Shown: positions 24,441 through 34,025, counted from the first letter of the stretch. The stretch: DNA of 43,663 nt from Desulfobacterales bacterium (GCA_030066985.1 JASJAN010000029.1:1-43663), one strand, 5' to 3'. The notes: generated by a model from the sequence alone, not told the origin. A program made the numbers and translations.

Positions 24441-26539
24441 TGGCAAAACGCAGCAAACGTTTCTTCCGGCCCAAGCGTTATCCCCGCAAGAAACCCAAAA
24501 CATTCCACCTCAAGCCGGGCGCCGATACCAGACTGCGTAAAGTTTTTGCAGAAATCGGCGTGCCGGACAGCCCGGCCTTCACACCCGATGCCTTTCAACT
24601 GGATGCACTGGCCGCCATCGCTCAAAATGATTGCCTGGTTTCCGCACCTACCGGTTCGGGAAAAACCTGGATTGCAGAAAAGGCCATCGCGAGTATTCAC
24701 GGCGAGGGCGGTAAATCCTGGTACGCCTGCCCGCTAAAAGCGCTGAGCAATGCCAAATACGCAGAATTCTGCACCATTTTCGGTCAACAGGAGGTGGGCA
24801 TTCTCACCGGCGACCGCAAAGAAAATCCCGATGCTGCCATCATCGTCGGGACTACAGAAATCCTGCGCAACCAATTGTACGATGCCATGCACCGGGGGCA
24901 ATTGTTGGCGGCTGATTTTGTGGTTTTGGACGAGGCCCATTTTTTAGGAGATACGGACCGCGGCGTGGTATGGGAAGAAATCATGATATATCTGCCGGAC
25001 CGCATCCCGCTGTTACTGCTGTCGGCCACCATCGGCAATGCCGATCAAATTGCCGGCTGGCTGAGTTCGATCCGCTCCACCCGCTGCACGGTGATCAGGG
25101 AAACCAAACGCCCGGTGCCGCTGGTCCCCCTTTTTCTGCACCCCTCCGGCACCCTGCTGCCTCTGACCGAACCGTCCAAGTCGTCTGGCAAAGAAAAGAT
25201 CACCAAAAAGGTCAATGAATATCTAAAAAAAAAGCGCTCGCGGCAACGCCGGCTGCCCGATCACCGCGTGCCGTTTGACGATGTCTTGCGAGTACTGCAA
25301 ACATATGACCTGCTGCCGGCCCTTTTTTTCCTCAAATCCCGAGCAGACTGCGACCGTGCCCTGGAGCTGTGCCGGGGCAAACGCATGGCCGGGCAGGAGC
25401 GCAAGGCCGTTATCCGGGAGCGTGTCAGCGCATTTGGCCGTCAGAGCCCGCATATGTTAAAGCACCGACAGCGTTGGTTTTTGGAAAACCTGGCACTGGG
25501 CTCCCATCATGCCGGTCAGCTGCCCACCTGGAAACTGATGCTTGAACGGCTGATGAGCGATGGACTGCTGGATGCAGTGTTTGCCACATCCACTGTCGCC
25601 GCCGGTGTCAATTTTCCGGCCCGTACGGTGGTTTTTCTAAATTCCGACCGCTTTAACGGCACCCAGTTCCTGCCGCTGGACGCCACTGAATTTCACCAGA
25701 TGACGGGTCGTGCCGGCCGCCGGGGCATGGACCATATCGGATTTGCCCTGCTGCTGCCGAATAAATATATGGATGTCCGCTGGCTGGCACAGTTATTTCA
25801 GCGCCCGCCGGAGGGTGTCAGTAGCCAGATCAGAATTAATTTTTCGATGGTGCTGAATTTACTGCTTTCGCATGATCCCGACCAGATCAGGGATCTACTC
25901 GAACGATCTTTTGCCGCTTATCTGATGGTCAAAGGCGGCCGCAAAAAATCCGGCCGCAAGCGCCGCCGTCTTTTGTGGGATGATTTTTCCAGCCACCTCA
26001 ATTTTCTAAAAAAAACCGGTTTTGTGGACAAAAACGGCACCTTGACAGATGACGGCAAATGGGCCAGTCAATTGCGGGTGGACCAACCCCTTTTGATCGC
26101 CGAGGGCTTTCGACAGGGCCTTTTGCCGCAAAAAGATGCGCACCTTCTGGCCGGTGTGATCGCAGCCTTTGTCAACGAACGTGAATTTGACAGCAAAATT
26201 CCCAAAAAGCAGGTGCCCAAACGGCTTTGGGGCGCCTTTGACCGCGTGGTCAAAGGGCTGCGGCCGTTTGCCTGGCAAATGCTTGAAAAGGGATTTGAAG
26301 CCCGTGTACTGCATTTAAGGCCCATGATGGCTATTTACGCCTGGGCCAACGCCGAGCCGTGGGAAAAAGTACGGACTGTGGCTGAAATGGAGGAAGGGGA
26401 TCTGGTGATGCTGATCCTGCGAACGGCGGATAACCTGCGGCACATTCGCAGACTCAAACGCGCTTTTCCGCAAGCCGCAGCAGCAGCCGATCAGGCCATC
26501 GAGCTCATTCTGAGGGAGCCGGTGATGTTCGAGTTGTAG
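24440..26539 (+). CDS. Ski2-like DEAD/DEAH-box helicase
   Basis: A 699-residue superfamily 2 helicase. After a very basic N-terminus (1-25) the helicase core has Walker A APTGSGKT (69-76), ACPLKAL (motif Ia), TTEILRNQL (motif Ib), VLDEAH (motif II), LSATIG (motif III), ATSTVAAGVNFPA (motif V) and QMTGRAGRRG (motif VI), as in Ski2/Mtr4 and related bacterial RNA helicases. A mainly helical C-terminal region follows. A Lys/Arg-rich insertion lies near 247-268. It starts by one-base overlap with the CooC-like gene. The functional link between the two is not known to me; RNA processing is the most likely role by family. Confidence 0.9.
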   Translation: MAKRSKRFFRPKRYPRKKPKTFHLKPGADTRLRKVFAEIGVPDSPAFTPDAFQLDALAAIAQNDCLVSAPTGSGKTWIAEKAIASIHGEGGKSWYACPLKALSNAKYAEFCTIFGQQEVGILTGDRKENPDAAIIVGTTEILRNQLYDAMHRGQLLAADFVVLDEAHFLGDTDRGVVWEEIMIYLPDRIPLLLLSATIGNADQIAGWLSSIRSTRCTVIRETKRPVPLVPLFLHPSGTLLPLTEPSKSSGKEKITKKVNEYLKKKRSRQRRLPDHRVPFDDVLRVLQTYDLLPALFFLKSRADCDRALELCRGKRMAGQERKAVIRERVSAFGRQSPHMLKHRQRWFLENLALGSHHAGQLPTWKLMLERLMSDGLLDAVFATSTVAAGVNFPARTVVFLNSDRFNGTQFLPLDATEFHQMTGRAGRRGMDHIGFALLLPNKYMDVRWLAQLFQRPPEGVSSQIRINFSMVLNLLLSHDPDQIRDLLERSFAAYLMVKGGRKKSGRKRRRLLWDDFSSHLNFLKKTGFVDKNGTLTDDGKWASQLRVDQPLLIAEGFRQGLLPQKDAHLLAGVIAAFVNEREFDSKIPKKQVPKRLWGAFDRVVKGLRPFAWQMLEKGFEARVLHLRPMMAIYAWANAEPWEKVRTVAEMEEGDLVMLILRTADNLRHIRRLKRAFPQAAAAADQAIELILREPVMFEL

Positions 26540-26749
26540 GTTCTGGGTTCTGCGTTCAGGGTTCCGAGGTTCAAGGTTGCGGGGTGGATGTTGCATGTCT
26601 AAAGATAGATACAACAATGTTATTTCTGACTCAGTCCTCAGTTTAGCGCGGCGGAGCTTGCAAAAGCGAAGACGGATCCTCATCGCTCAGTCCTTCTGCA
26701 ACCCTAAACCCATGAACCCTGAACCTTTGAACCTTGAACCTTGAACCCT
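26539..26749. repeat. GGTTC-class inverted array between convergent genes
   Basis: Left arm 26539-26582 (units GGTTCTGG, GTTCAGG, GAGGTTCAAG) and right arm 26699-26749 (CCATGAACC, CTGAACC, TTTGAACC, TTGAACC repeated) lie between the convergent helicase and histidine kinase genes. The right arm runs into the stop codon of the kinase gene. The arms could form a long stem and act as a bidirectional barrier, but this is a guess. Confidence 0.7.
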
Positions 26750-28541
26750 ATTTTTTAGCGATAATCCCCTGAATTTTCTCGGACAGCTGATTGATGTTAA
26801 ACGGTTTCTGGATAAACCCGTCACAGCCACGCTCCAAGATTTTAGCGGCCTGGCCGTTGATGCTGTAACCGCTGGACAACAGCACCTTGACATGGGGATC
26901 TATTTCTTTGAGGCGATCAAAGGTCTCGCCCCCGCTCATACCGGGCATAATCAGGTCCATGATGACCAGATCGATGTCAGCAGACTTCCGGTGATAAATA
27001 TCAATGGCATCCGGACCACTGGCGGCGGTCAGCACATCAAAACCCAGCTCTTGGAGCAGCTCCTGGCCCACGTCGATAATCATTTTCTCATCATCGATCA
27101 ACAGGATAGTGCCATTGCCGGTCACCACGGTAGGCGCAACCGTTTCGACCTCGGGTTGGACTTTTTTGACCGAGGCCGGCAAATATATGGTAAAAGAGGT
27201 GCCCTGACCGAGTTCACTGTAAACATTGATATAACCACCATGATTTTTGATGATGCCATAGACCGAGGCCAGACCCAGCCCTGTCCCGCGCCCCATTTCC
27301 TTGGTGGTAAAGAAGGGTTCAAAAATCCGGGTCTGGGTCTCTTTATCAATGCCGATGCCCGAGTCGGTTACCGTTATCTTGATGTAATCTCCGGCTTCAA
27401 CTTTATACGGCTGGCTATTGATAAAATCGGCACCGAGTACGATATTTTCGGTTTTTAAACTCAGCCGGCCGCCCTCGGGCATGGCCTGCCAGGCGTTGAC
27501 GTATAGATTTAACAGGGCCTGTTCAATTTGACCGCGATCCACTTCAACCGTCCACAGCTGCGCGCCCAAATCCGTTTGAATTTGGATTTCCTTTTTGGTG
27601 CGGCCGAACATACTGGCTGATTTGTCAATCACATCGTTGATTTCCGTGGTAATCGCATGATATTTGCCCCGGCGGGCAAAGCCCAGCAACTGACGGGTTA
27701 ACTCCGTGCCGTTTTCCACATAGGTCTCGATATTTTTAATTTTTTCGTAGCTCGGATGGCTGGATTCGGTCTTTATGGCCATCAATGAAGCATTTCCCTG
27801 AATTCCCATCAGAATGTTGTTGAAATCATGGGCAATCCCTCCGGCCAGCGTACCGATGGATTCCATCTTCTGGGCCTGCTGGACTTGGATTTCAAGTTTC
27901 TTTTTTTCAGCCTCGGCCACTTTTCGATCGGATACATCCCGCATGATGCCCCGAAAACCGCTAGGTGTATCACCGGTGTCTCGCAGCAAAGATACCGTCA
28001 ACTCGAGCGCAACTTGCCGACCATCTTTGCCCAGTGCATCATAGTCGCCTACCCGTATGTGCTCGCCTGTTTTTTTGACCTGCTCGTAGATATCATCCAT
28101 TTTGCGGCGGGTGGCTTCAGTGGTGAAGATGCTGATATTTTTGTCTTCCAGGTCCGAGCGCTCAAATCCTAAGATTTTACACAGCGGCTCGTTAAAAAAG
28201 GTCAGGTTGCCGTTCAGGTCAATTTCAAAATAGCCCTCTTCCAGGCCCTCGACGATCGACCGATACTTGGCCTCGCTTTCCATAAGTGCTTTGTCGGCCA
28301 GGCGACGCTTATTAAAGGTGTGCTGAAAGTGGGATGTGAATATGGCAAGCAAACATAATACCAGCAGACGGGTAAATACCTCAAACCGGTTGGGTCCCAG
28401 CAGATGCTGGATAAAGTTGGCCTCGGGCGCCATAAAAAAATACATAAAGGATTCGCATACCCAATACAGGGCGGCCAGTGCAATTCCGGTGACGACCATC
28501 GAATCCATAAAGGCATTTTGCTTTTCGGGTTTTCTCTTCAC
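26748..28541 (-). CDS. Membrane hybrid histidine kinase, PAS-HisKA-HATPase-REC
   Basis: A 597-residue kinase. Two membrane segments (about 14-36 and 56-73), PAS (about 90-208), HisKA with H238 in GGIAHDFNN, HATPase (N box around N349, DSGIGI at 393-398, GRGTGLGLASV near 417-426) and a C-terminal receiver (about 475-597, D529 in VIMDLIMPGMSG). The H-D-x-x-N motif is intact. The first about 95 residues align well with the kinase at 2885-5506 (shared NF-Q-L-GP, RL-LCL-IF-H-Q-T-N-R-L pattern), implying a common sensory module. Start: GTG at 28541 with an AGAAAG stretch upstream; ATG codons at residues 12 and 15 are alternatives. No cognate regulator is adjacent. Confidence 0.93.
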   Translation of the reverse strand: MKRKPEKQNAFMDSMVVTGIALAALYWVCESFMYFFMAPEANFIQHLLGPNRFEVFTRLLVLCLLAIFTSHFQHTFNKRRLADKALMESEAKYRSIVEGLEEGYFEIDLNGNLTFFNEPLCKILGFERSDLEDKNISIFTTEATRRKMDDIYEQVKKTGEHIRVGDYDALGKDGRQVALELTVSLLRDTGDTPSGFRGIMRDVSDRKVAEAEKKKLEIQVQQAQKMESIGTLAGGIAHDFNNILMGIQGNASLMAIKTESSHPSYEKIKNIETYVENGTELTRQLLGFARRGKYHAITTEINDVIDKSASMFGRTKKEIQIQTDLGAQLWTVEVDRGQIEQALLNLYVNAWQAMPEGGRLSLKTENIVLGADFINSQPYKVEAGDYIKITVTDSGIGIDKETQTRIFEPFFTTKEMGRGTGLGLASVYGIIKNHGGYINVYSELGQGTSFTIYLPASVKKVQPEVETVAPTVVTGNGTILLIDDEKMIIDVGQELLQELGFDVLTAASGPDAIDIYHRKSADIDLVIMDLIMPGMSGGETFDRLKEIDPHVKVLLSSGYSINGQAAKILERGCDGFIQKPFNINQLSEKIQGIIAKK

Positions 28542-29110
28542 GCAGTCTTTCTCATTTTGAAATTTCGGGGTTGAAGCGTTCTTGCTTTCGTACTCTGGCT
28601 ACTTGCTGCTAGCTGCTGGCAGCAGTAGAGCGCTACCTGCGCACAGATTCTTATCTGTCAATTTCGATCTGACTTCTGACATATGTCTTCTGTCTTCTGA
28701 ACCTTGTAACCCTTTAATTTTATAATGAATGTGTGCAACTGTCAAATAAAATACAGACCGATCGATGTATGTCCCCGAAAATGCACCACTTAACACCATC
28801 AAAGATCACAATCCGCCGATGCACCATAGCTTAGCGCAAATCCGGTGCCGTTTGCATCAATATGAATTGCATTTCCACTAAATATTCGATATTCTAGCGT
28901 TACGTTTTAACAAATATATCAATCCTTTTCCCCAGAGTGCCCCAGCCGCAAAAATGTAAAGATATCCAGTTTTTTTACCTGGCCTTACAACAAATCACCG
29001 ATTGAGCGGCTGTAAAGAGGTGTCATTGGGCTTAACATAAGGCAGACCTGAGATGCGCTGCCTCAGTTGCCATCGTGGGCACGTTTAAGACCTATCGTTT
29101 GGAGACCATT
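28542..29110. other. Divergent spacer of about 570 bp
   Basis: No gene supported. Near 28590-28630 there is a CTGGCTAC/GCTGCTGGC-type short-repeat array and at 28665-28705 a run of TCTGACTTCTG-like units, single-armed relatives of the arrays elsewhere. From 28800 to 29070 the sequence is plain and AT-rich in part, and must hold the promoter of the next gene; I see no clear -35/-10 pair. Confidence 0.5.
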
Positions 29111-30616
29111 ATGCGATCAATCAAACTGATTTTGGCCATTATCGCGATAGCCGTATGTTTAATAAATTCTGGAGCCCAGGCTCAGGATGAAGACTGGCAC
29201 ACAAAAGGCCGCAAGCTGCTCAGCCAGCACCGGTATGATGAGGCCATCGAGGCCTTTTCAACTGCCATCGATATCATACCGCGCGACTATCAGTCCTATA
29301 ATTTCCGGGGCGTCGCCTATGCCCTAAAAAAAGATTTTGACAAGGCCATGGCCGATTACAACAAAGCAATAGACATTCGTCCTCGGTATGCAGAAGCGTA
29401 TAACAATCGTGGATTCGCCCATACGCAGACCGGTAATTTGAAAGCCGCGCTAAACGACTATACCCGCGCGCTTGAAATCAATCCTTTCTTGGTCGATGCT
29501 TACAATAACAAAGCCTGGGTGCTGGCCACGGCCTCCGATCAGCGCATTCGGAACGGGGGAGAGGCCGTCCGCCTGGCCAAAAAGGCCGTTGAGCTTAAAG
29601 CGGATATCAATTCCATGGATGCCCTGGCTGCTGCCCATGCAGCCGTTGGTAATTTTGATACGGCTGTGGATGTCCAGAGAAAGGCCATTCAAAAACTGAT
29701 GCTGGAAAATAAAACTGCAGATGTGCACAAATACCTGCTGCATTTGAAAAGCTATCGGGCACAGCAGGCGCTGCTGATCGATTATTCAGCCAGGGCCAAA
29801 ATTACCGGTTCCCAAACGGCAAAGGCATCGCCCAAATCCAGCACTCCAAAAACGCCCGCATCAACGGACAAAGCACTGAAAACCGCATCCGCTAAAAATC
29901 CGCCAAAACCGAAAACCGCTCCAGCGAGCGGCAAAAAGCAGTCTAAACCGACTCAACCCGCGGTGTCTGCCAAATCAAAAAAAACCGTGGCTACAGCTAA
30001 GAAACCAACGCCAGCGGCCGCATCGCAGGACAAGATCGCCCCGACCAGAGCCGCCAAAGCAGCGCCGCCCGCTAAAGCTCAGAAAAAGCCTGTCGCCGCT
30101 AGAAAGCCTGAACCGGTAGTTGCGGCACCCGCCCGAAAAACAGCGGCCACGATAGTCAAACCCTTACCGTATACCATTCAAATCAGCTCATTTCGGGACC
30201 CGCAACAATCCATTCAGGTGGCCCGCAAGCTCAATACCAATGGTGACCCGGCTTTTACCAGTCCGGTGGATATTTCCGGAAAGGGAAGATGGTACCGTGT
30301 TTTTGTCGGCAACTATACAAGCCTGGCAGAAGCCCGCAGCGCGGCTGACGAGTTGAAACGCAGAAAATTTCGCTATGTGAATATCGCCAAAAAACCTTAT
30401 ACCGTTCAGATCGGCAAGCCAATCCCCCGGAATAAAGTCCGGCAAATTCAAACCGATCTAAAAGCCAAGGGCTACTTCAGCTACCAGCTGCCGTCAAAAA
30501 CCGACCCGAATCAAATTCGTATTTTAATCGGCGCCTTTGCAAACAAAAAGGCCGCCGCAGGCCTTGTGCGACAGCTTACAACAGACGGCTTCAATCCTGA
30601 AATTGCTATAAAATAA
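29111..30616 (+). CDS. Secreted TPR protein with two C-terminal SPOR-like domains
   Basis: A 501-residue exported protein. Signal peptide 1-24 (hydrophobic LILAIIAIAVCLI, cut after AQA). TPR repeats follow (about 30-165; ALEINPFLVDAYNNKAWVLA pattern), then a long Ala/Lys/Pro-rich linker (about 220-340), then two SPOR-type units (about 345-410, PYTIQISSFRDPQQSIQVA, and about 415-500, PYTVQIGKPIP). SPOR domains bind denuded septal peptidoglycan, so a role at the cell wall is likely. Start: the ATG at 29111 has GGAGA five bases upstream and gives a proper signal peptide; a GTG at 29075 would add 12 residues. It is followed after 16 bp by the TMTC-like gene, probably one operon. Confidence 0.85.
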   Translation: MRSIKLILAIIAIAVCLINSGAQAQDEDWHTKGRKLLSQHRYDEAIEAFSTAIDIIPRDYQSYNFRGVAYALKKDFDKAMADYNKAIDIRPRYAEAYNNRGFAHTQTGNLKAALNDYTRALEINPFLVDAYNNKAWVLATASDQRIRNGGEAVRLAKKAVELKADINSMDALAAAHAAVGNFDTAVDVQRKAIQKLMLENKTADVHKYLLHLKSYRAQQALLIDYSARAKITGSQTAKASPKSSTPKTPASTDKALKTASAKNPPKPKTAPASGKKQSKPTQPAVSAKSKKTVATAKKPTPAAASQDKIAPTRAAKAAPPAKAQKKPVAARKPEPVVAAPARKTAATIVKPLPYTIQISSFRDPQQSIQVARKLNTNGDPAFTSPVDISGKGRWYRVFVGNYTSLAEARSAADELKRRKFRYVNIAKKPYTVQIGKPIPRNKVRQIQTDLKAKGYFSYQLPSKTDPNQIRILIGAFANKKAAAGLVRQLTTDGFNPEIAIK

Positions 30617-30632
30617 ATGCGGTGTCCGAGCG

Positions 30633-32471
30633 ATGAATGCCAAAACAGATTTATCCGCGTTTCTCACCAAATACGAAAATCTGTGCCTGTTGTCCCTTGT
30701 ACTTGTGGTTGTCGTCATTTACGCCCATACCCTTGACGGTCCGTTTGTTTTTGATGATAGACCCAACATTGTTTCAAATCTTCATATCCGCATGTCCGAG
30801 TTCTCGTTTAAGAACCTGGCGGATGCGGCCTTTAAAAGTCCGGCTAACCAGCGGCCCCTTTCCAACATCAGCTTTGCGCTGAACTACTACCTGCACGGCT
30901 ACAACCGGACAGGCTTCCACCTGGTCAACATCCTTATTCATATCGGCAGCGGTATATTTCTATATATTTTTGTCAAGACCACCTTGGGTACCCCGAACAT
31001 AAGGTTAGACGCCGATCAGCGATTATGGATCGCGTTCTTCACCGCGGCCATCTGGATGGTTCACCCACTGCAAACCCAATCTATTAGCTATGTTGTACAG
31101 CGTATGAATAGTATGGCCGCCATGTTCTATGTCTTATCGATGTTGCTCTACGCCCGCTTTCGACTCTGCGAACGTCGGAAACAGAAATGGAGCTTGCTGG
31201 CAGGCTGTATTATAGCCGCATTACTGGCGCTGGCATCAAAGCAGATCGCCGCCACGCTTCCCTTTGTGATTTTGGCCTATGAGCTGTATTTTTTCCGACA
31301 GGCACGCTCCAAGATTTACATCGCATCATTGATAGGATGTTTTCTGCTGACAATCGTGACCGTCCTCATTTTGCTGGGTGGCGATCCAATCGATCGAATC
31401 TTGATGGGTTACGAACGTCGTGAGTTTACGCTTATCCAACGCCTGTTGACACAGCCACGGGTCGTCCTGTTTTATCTGAGCCTTTTGATTTGGCCGTCTC
31501 CGTCCCGGTTGAATCTGGATCATGATTTTGCACTCTCCCACTCACTGATGGATCCGATCAGCACCGTTTTGGCCATATTGGCTCTTGCAGTCATGATTCT
31601 GATAGCTGCCATAACGGCTAAAAAACAACCGCTGGTGTCATTTGGTATCGTCTGGTTTTTTACCAATTTGGTCATTGAGTCCTCAATTATTCCGCTTGAA
31701 ATCATTTTTGAACATCGCACCTATCTTCCGTCGATGATGTTGATCCTGACGATGGTTAGTGTTGCCTTTAAGGTCATCAGACTCAAATGGCTTTGTGTTG
31801 CTTTACTGAGCATCTTGACTGCTGCAGGATCGATTGGAACTTATACGCGTAACCAGGTTTGGACAAGTGCCGTTACCATTTGGCAGGATAGCGCATTAAA
31901 ATCACCGCAAAAGGCACGTCCCTATAACAACCTGGGTGTCGCTTTAGCCTCTGTCGGTCGGGTGAATGAAGCATATCAAATGTACCGGCGGTCGTTGCAA
32001 ATCAAGCCGGATTATGCAACAGCCCATTATAATTTGGGCTATACTTTGGCCAAGAACGACCATTTCAAAGAGGGCCTGGTTCACCTCAATGAATCTTTAC
32101 GCCTCGAACCGAACAACAAAGACACTCTCAATGATATAGGCGTTGTCATGGTCATGCAGGGACGTTTGAATGAAGCCGTTGATCACTTTAAAGAAGTGTT
32201 GCGACTTAACCCTACCTATTCTCGCGCCCATAACAATTTAGGAATTGCACTGGGAAGACAAAACAATCTTACCGAGGCCATTTATCATTATCAAGAAGCC
32301 TTAAGGCTATATCCCGATTATGCAGAAGCACACAACAATCTTGGATTAGCTTTGCAACGTCAGGGTAAATTTGAGGCTGCCCACCATCACTTTGATAAAG
32401 CCCGACGCATTGACCCTGGCAATTCTGCCGCCCACAAAAACTACAAAGACAATCAGAAAAATCTAAAATAA
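30633..32471 (+). CDS. Multi-pass membrane protein with C-terminal TPRs (TMTC-like)
   Basis: A 612-residue protein. Residues 1-400 form about ten membrane helices with a first periplasmic loop LDGPFVFDDRPNIVSN and RPLSNISFALNYYLHG-YNRTGFHLVNILIH, typical of the TMTC/GT-C type membrane proteins that transfer mannose-like sugars in eukaryotes and occur in many bacteria. Residues about 425-600 are five TPR repeats (such as YNNLGVALASVGRVNEAYQMYR). The acidic DD pair in the first loop is where GT-C enzymes keep a catalytic Asp. Activity as a glycosyltransferase is inferred; substrate unknown. It may work with the upstream TPR/SPOR protein. Confidence 0.8.
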   Translation: MNAKTDLSAFLTKYENLCLLSLVLVVVVIYAHTLDGPFVFDDRPNIVSNLHIRMSEFSFKNLADAAFKSPANQRPLSNISFALNYYLHGYNRTGFHLVNILIHIGSGIFLYIFVKTTLGTPNIRLDADQRLWIAFFTAAIWMVHPLQTQSISYVVQRMNSMAAMFYVLSMLLYARFRLCERRKQKWSLLAGCIIAALLALASKQIAATLPFVILAYELYFFRQARSKIYIASLIGCFLLTIVTVLILLGGDPIDRILMGYERREFTLIQRLLTQPRVVLFYLSLLIWPSPSRLNLDHDFALSHSLMDPISTVLAILALAVMILIAAITAKKQPLVSFGIVWFFTNLVIESSIIPLEIIFEHRTYLPSMMLILTMVSVAFKVIRLKWLCVALLSILTAAGSIGTYTRNQVWTSAVTIWQDSALKSPQKARPYNNLGVALASVGRVNEAYQMYRRSLQIKPDYATAHYNLGYTLAKNDHFKEGLVHLNESLRLEPNNKDTLNDIGVVMVMQGRLNEAVDHFKEVLRLNPTYSRAHNNLGIALGRQNNLTEAIYHYQEALRLYPDYAEAHNNLGLALQRQGKFEAAHHHFDKARRIDPGNSAAHKNYKDNQKNLK

Positions 32472-32558
32472 AATCAATCAGGGCAACCGGCGAATTCATT
32501 CAAATACGATACAAGCGCCCTACTCTTCCTATTTTCATCGACTGGTCCATAATATTTC

Positions 32559-32587
32559 TTGACATTCAACCCGCTTGGGTTTATTTT
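32559..32587 (+). promoter_or_regulatory. Sigma70-type promoter of the NifX/ORP-like cluster
   Basis: TTGACA (32559-32564), 17-base spacer, TATTTT (32582-32587). The palindromic operator begins three bases after the -10 box, so a bound protein would cover the transcription start. Confidence 0.6.
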
Positions 32588-32589
32588 TA

Positions 32590-32609
32590 TTATGAGCATA
32601 TGCCCATAA
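32590..32609. promoter_or_regulatory. 20-bp operator palindrome before the NifX-like gene
   Basis: TTATGAGCATATGCCCATAA is an inverted repeat with one mismatch (nine of ten positions pair), centred on CATATG. It lies between the -10 box and AAGGAGG (32611-32617), a typical repressor position. I recall similar GAGCATATGCTC palindromes before NifX-like genes in anaerobes, but cannot verify this here. No regulator gene adjacent. Confidence 0.65.
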
Positions 32610-32624
32610 CAAGGAGGTTGTGTC

Positions 32625-33134
32625 ATGAAAATTGCCATCAGCTCTTCAGGTAACAGTCTGGATTCTGCCCTTGATCCTCGATTCGGCCGCTGTGCCTATT
32701 TTCTGATCGTCGATCCGGCGAATATGGACGTTGAGATTTTTGACAACCAGAGCGCTGCCCAGGGGAGTGGCGCCGGTATCCAGGCCGCTCAACTTCTGGC
32801 CGGCCAAAACGTAGACGTCATCATTACCGGTCATGTAGGCCCCAATGCGGTCCAAACACTAACCACCGCCGGCATCGACATTTTTACAGAGCAACAGGGC
32901 ACCATCAAGGAGGTGATCGCACGCTTTAACAGCGGCAGTCTCAAGCCCACGAGCCAAGCCACGGTCGGCAGTCATTTTGGCATGGGAACAGTCAGCTCAG
33001 CAGGCGGTCGTATGGGTGCTGGAAAGGCATCAGGTGGCTACGGCGGCCGCGGAATGGGCCGTAGCGGCACCAGTGGAATGCGTCAGGGCACCGGCCGCGG
33101 ACAGGGGCGCGGCGGCGGGATGCGGCGCAATTAG
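32625..33134 (+). CDS. NifX/NifB-type (dinitrogenase cofactor family) protein with Gly/Arg-rich tail
   Basis: A 169-residue protein. Residues 1-110 are a Nitro_FeMo-Co domain (MKIAISSSGNSLDSALDPRFGRC, then FLIVD, ...NVDVIITGHVGPNA), as in NifX, NafY and the orange protein ORP, which bind metal-sulfur clusters. The last about 55 residues are a low-complexity tail rich in Gly, Arg, Ser and Met, absent from the short homologue at 34934. Perfect AAGGAGG seven bases before the ATG predicts strong expression. It heads a cluster with two ferredoxin-MinD ATPases, the same company as ORP in Desulfovibrio. No nitrogenase genes are nearby, so nitrogen fixation is not implied. Confidence 0.88.
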   Translation: MKIAISSSGNSLDSALDPRFGRCAYFLIVDPANMDVEIFDNQSAAQGSGAGIQAAQLLAGQNVDVIITGHVGPNAVQTLTTAGIDIFTEQQGTIKEVIARFNSGSLKPTSQATVGSHFGMGTVSSAGGRMGAGKASGGYGGRGMGRSGTSGMRQGTGRGQGRGGGMRRN

Positions 33135-33164
33135 AAGCGCATTCAAACAAAAGGATGAGGTCAC

Positions 33165-34025
33165 ATGATCGTCAGCATTGCCAGCGGAAAAGGCGGAACT
33201 GGTAAAACAACCGTGGCGACCAATTTGGCTCAATCGTTGGGTGCCCGCGTTCAATTGCTGGACTGTGATGTGGAAGAGCCCAATGCCCACCTGTTTATCA
33301 ATCCAACGTTTGATGAAACAGAAACGGTATATTTGCCGGTTCCAAAAATCGTCGACGATAGGTGCACCTATTGCGGCAAATGCGCTGAAATCTGTCAGTT
33401 TAACGCCATCGCGGTGGTCAATCAAACCGTATTGGTTTTTAGCGAACTTTGCCACAGCTGCGGCGGCTGCCAGCAGGTATGCCCGGAGGGTGCCATTCAA
33501 GCGGGCCGGCGAGAGCTCGGCGTGATCCAAAGAGGACGCAGCAACCGCATCGAATTTGTTCACGGCCGGTTGCGGGTGGGTGAAGCCATGTCTTCGCCTT
33601 TAATAAAAAAAGTGCGCGCCTATCAAAATTCTGAAAAACTGACCATTATTGACGCCCCGCCGGGGACTTCATGCCCGGTAATCGCAGCGATGAGAGAGAG
33701 TAATCTTGTGCTCCTGGTCACCGAGCCCACGCCTTTTGGTCTTTACGACTTAAAATTGGCGGTTGGCGCGGCTGAGATGCTCAGAATCCCTCTGGGATTG
33801 GTCATCAATCGAGCGGATCTGGGAGATGACAGGGTCAAAGAATATGCCCAAGCAATGAATTTGCCGATATTATTGGAAATCCCTTTTGATCGTGACATTG
33901 CCGAGGCCTATTCAAGAGGAAAGATGATCGTGGACATAATGCCGCAGTGGAAAAACCGCTTTTTAGAGCTCCACGACAAAATCAGGCATCTTTCCAATAA
34001 CCGAACACCAAACACGAAACATTAA
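33165..34025 (+). CDS. MinD/Mrp-family ATPase with inserted 2x[4Fe-4S] ferredoxin domain, first copy
   Basis: A 286-residue ATPase. Deviant Walker A KGGTGKTT (9-16), then after DCDVEEPN an inserted bacterial ferredoxin with two CxxCxxC sets (CTYCGKCAEIC and CHSCGGCQQVC, about residues 67-110), and the rest of the MinD fold with DAPPGTSCPV. Such proteins accompany ORP in Desulfovibrio and have been linked to Fe-S handling and cell division. It begins 30 bp after the NifX-like gene. The last about nine residues and the stop codon are formed by a short-repeat array, so the original C-terminus may have been altered by repeat insertion. Confidence 0.92.
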   Translation: MIVSIASGKGGTGKTTVATNLAQSLGARVQLLDCDVEEPNAHLFINPTFDETETVYLPVPKIVDDRCTYCGKCAEICQFNAIAVVNQTVLVFSELCHSCGGCQQVCPEGAIQAGRRELGVIQRGRSNRIEFVHGRLRVGEAMSSPLIKKVRAYQNSEKLTIIDAPPGTSCPVIAAMRESNLVLLVTEPTPFGLYDLKLAVGAAEMLRIPLGLVINRADLGDDRVKEYAQAMNLPILLEIPFDRDIAEAYSRGKMIVDIMPQWKNRFLELHDKIRHLSNNRTPNTKH

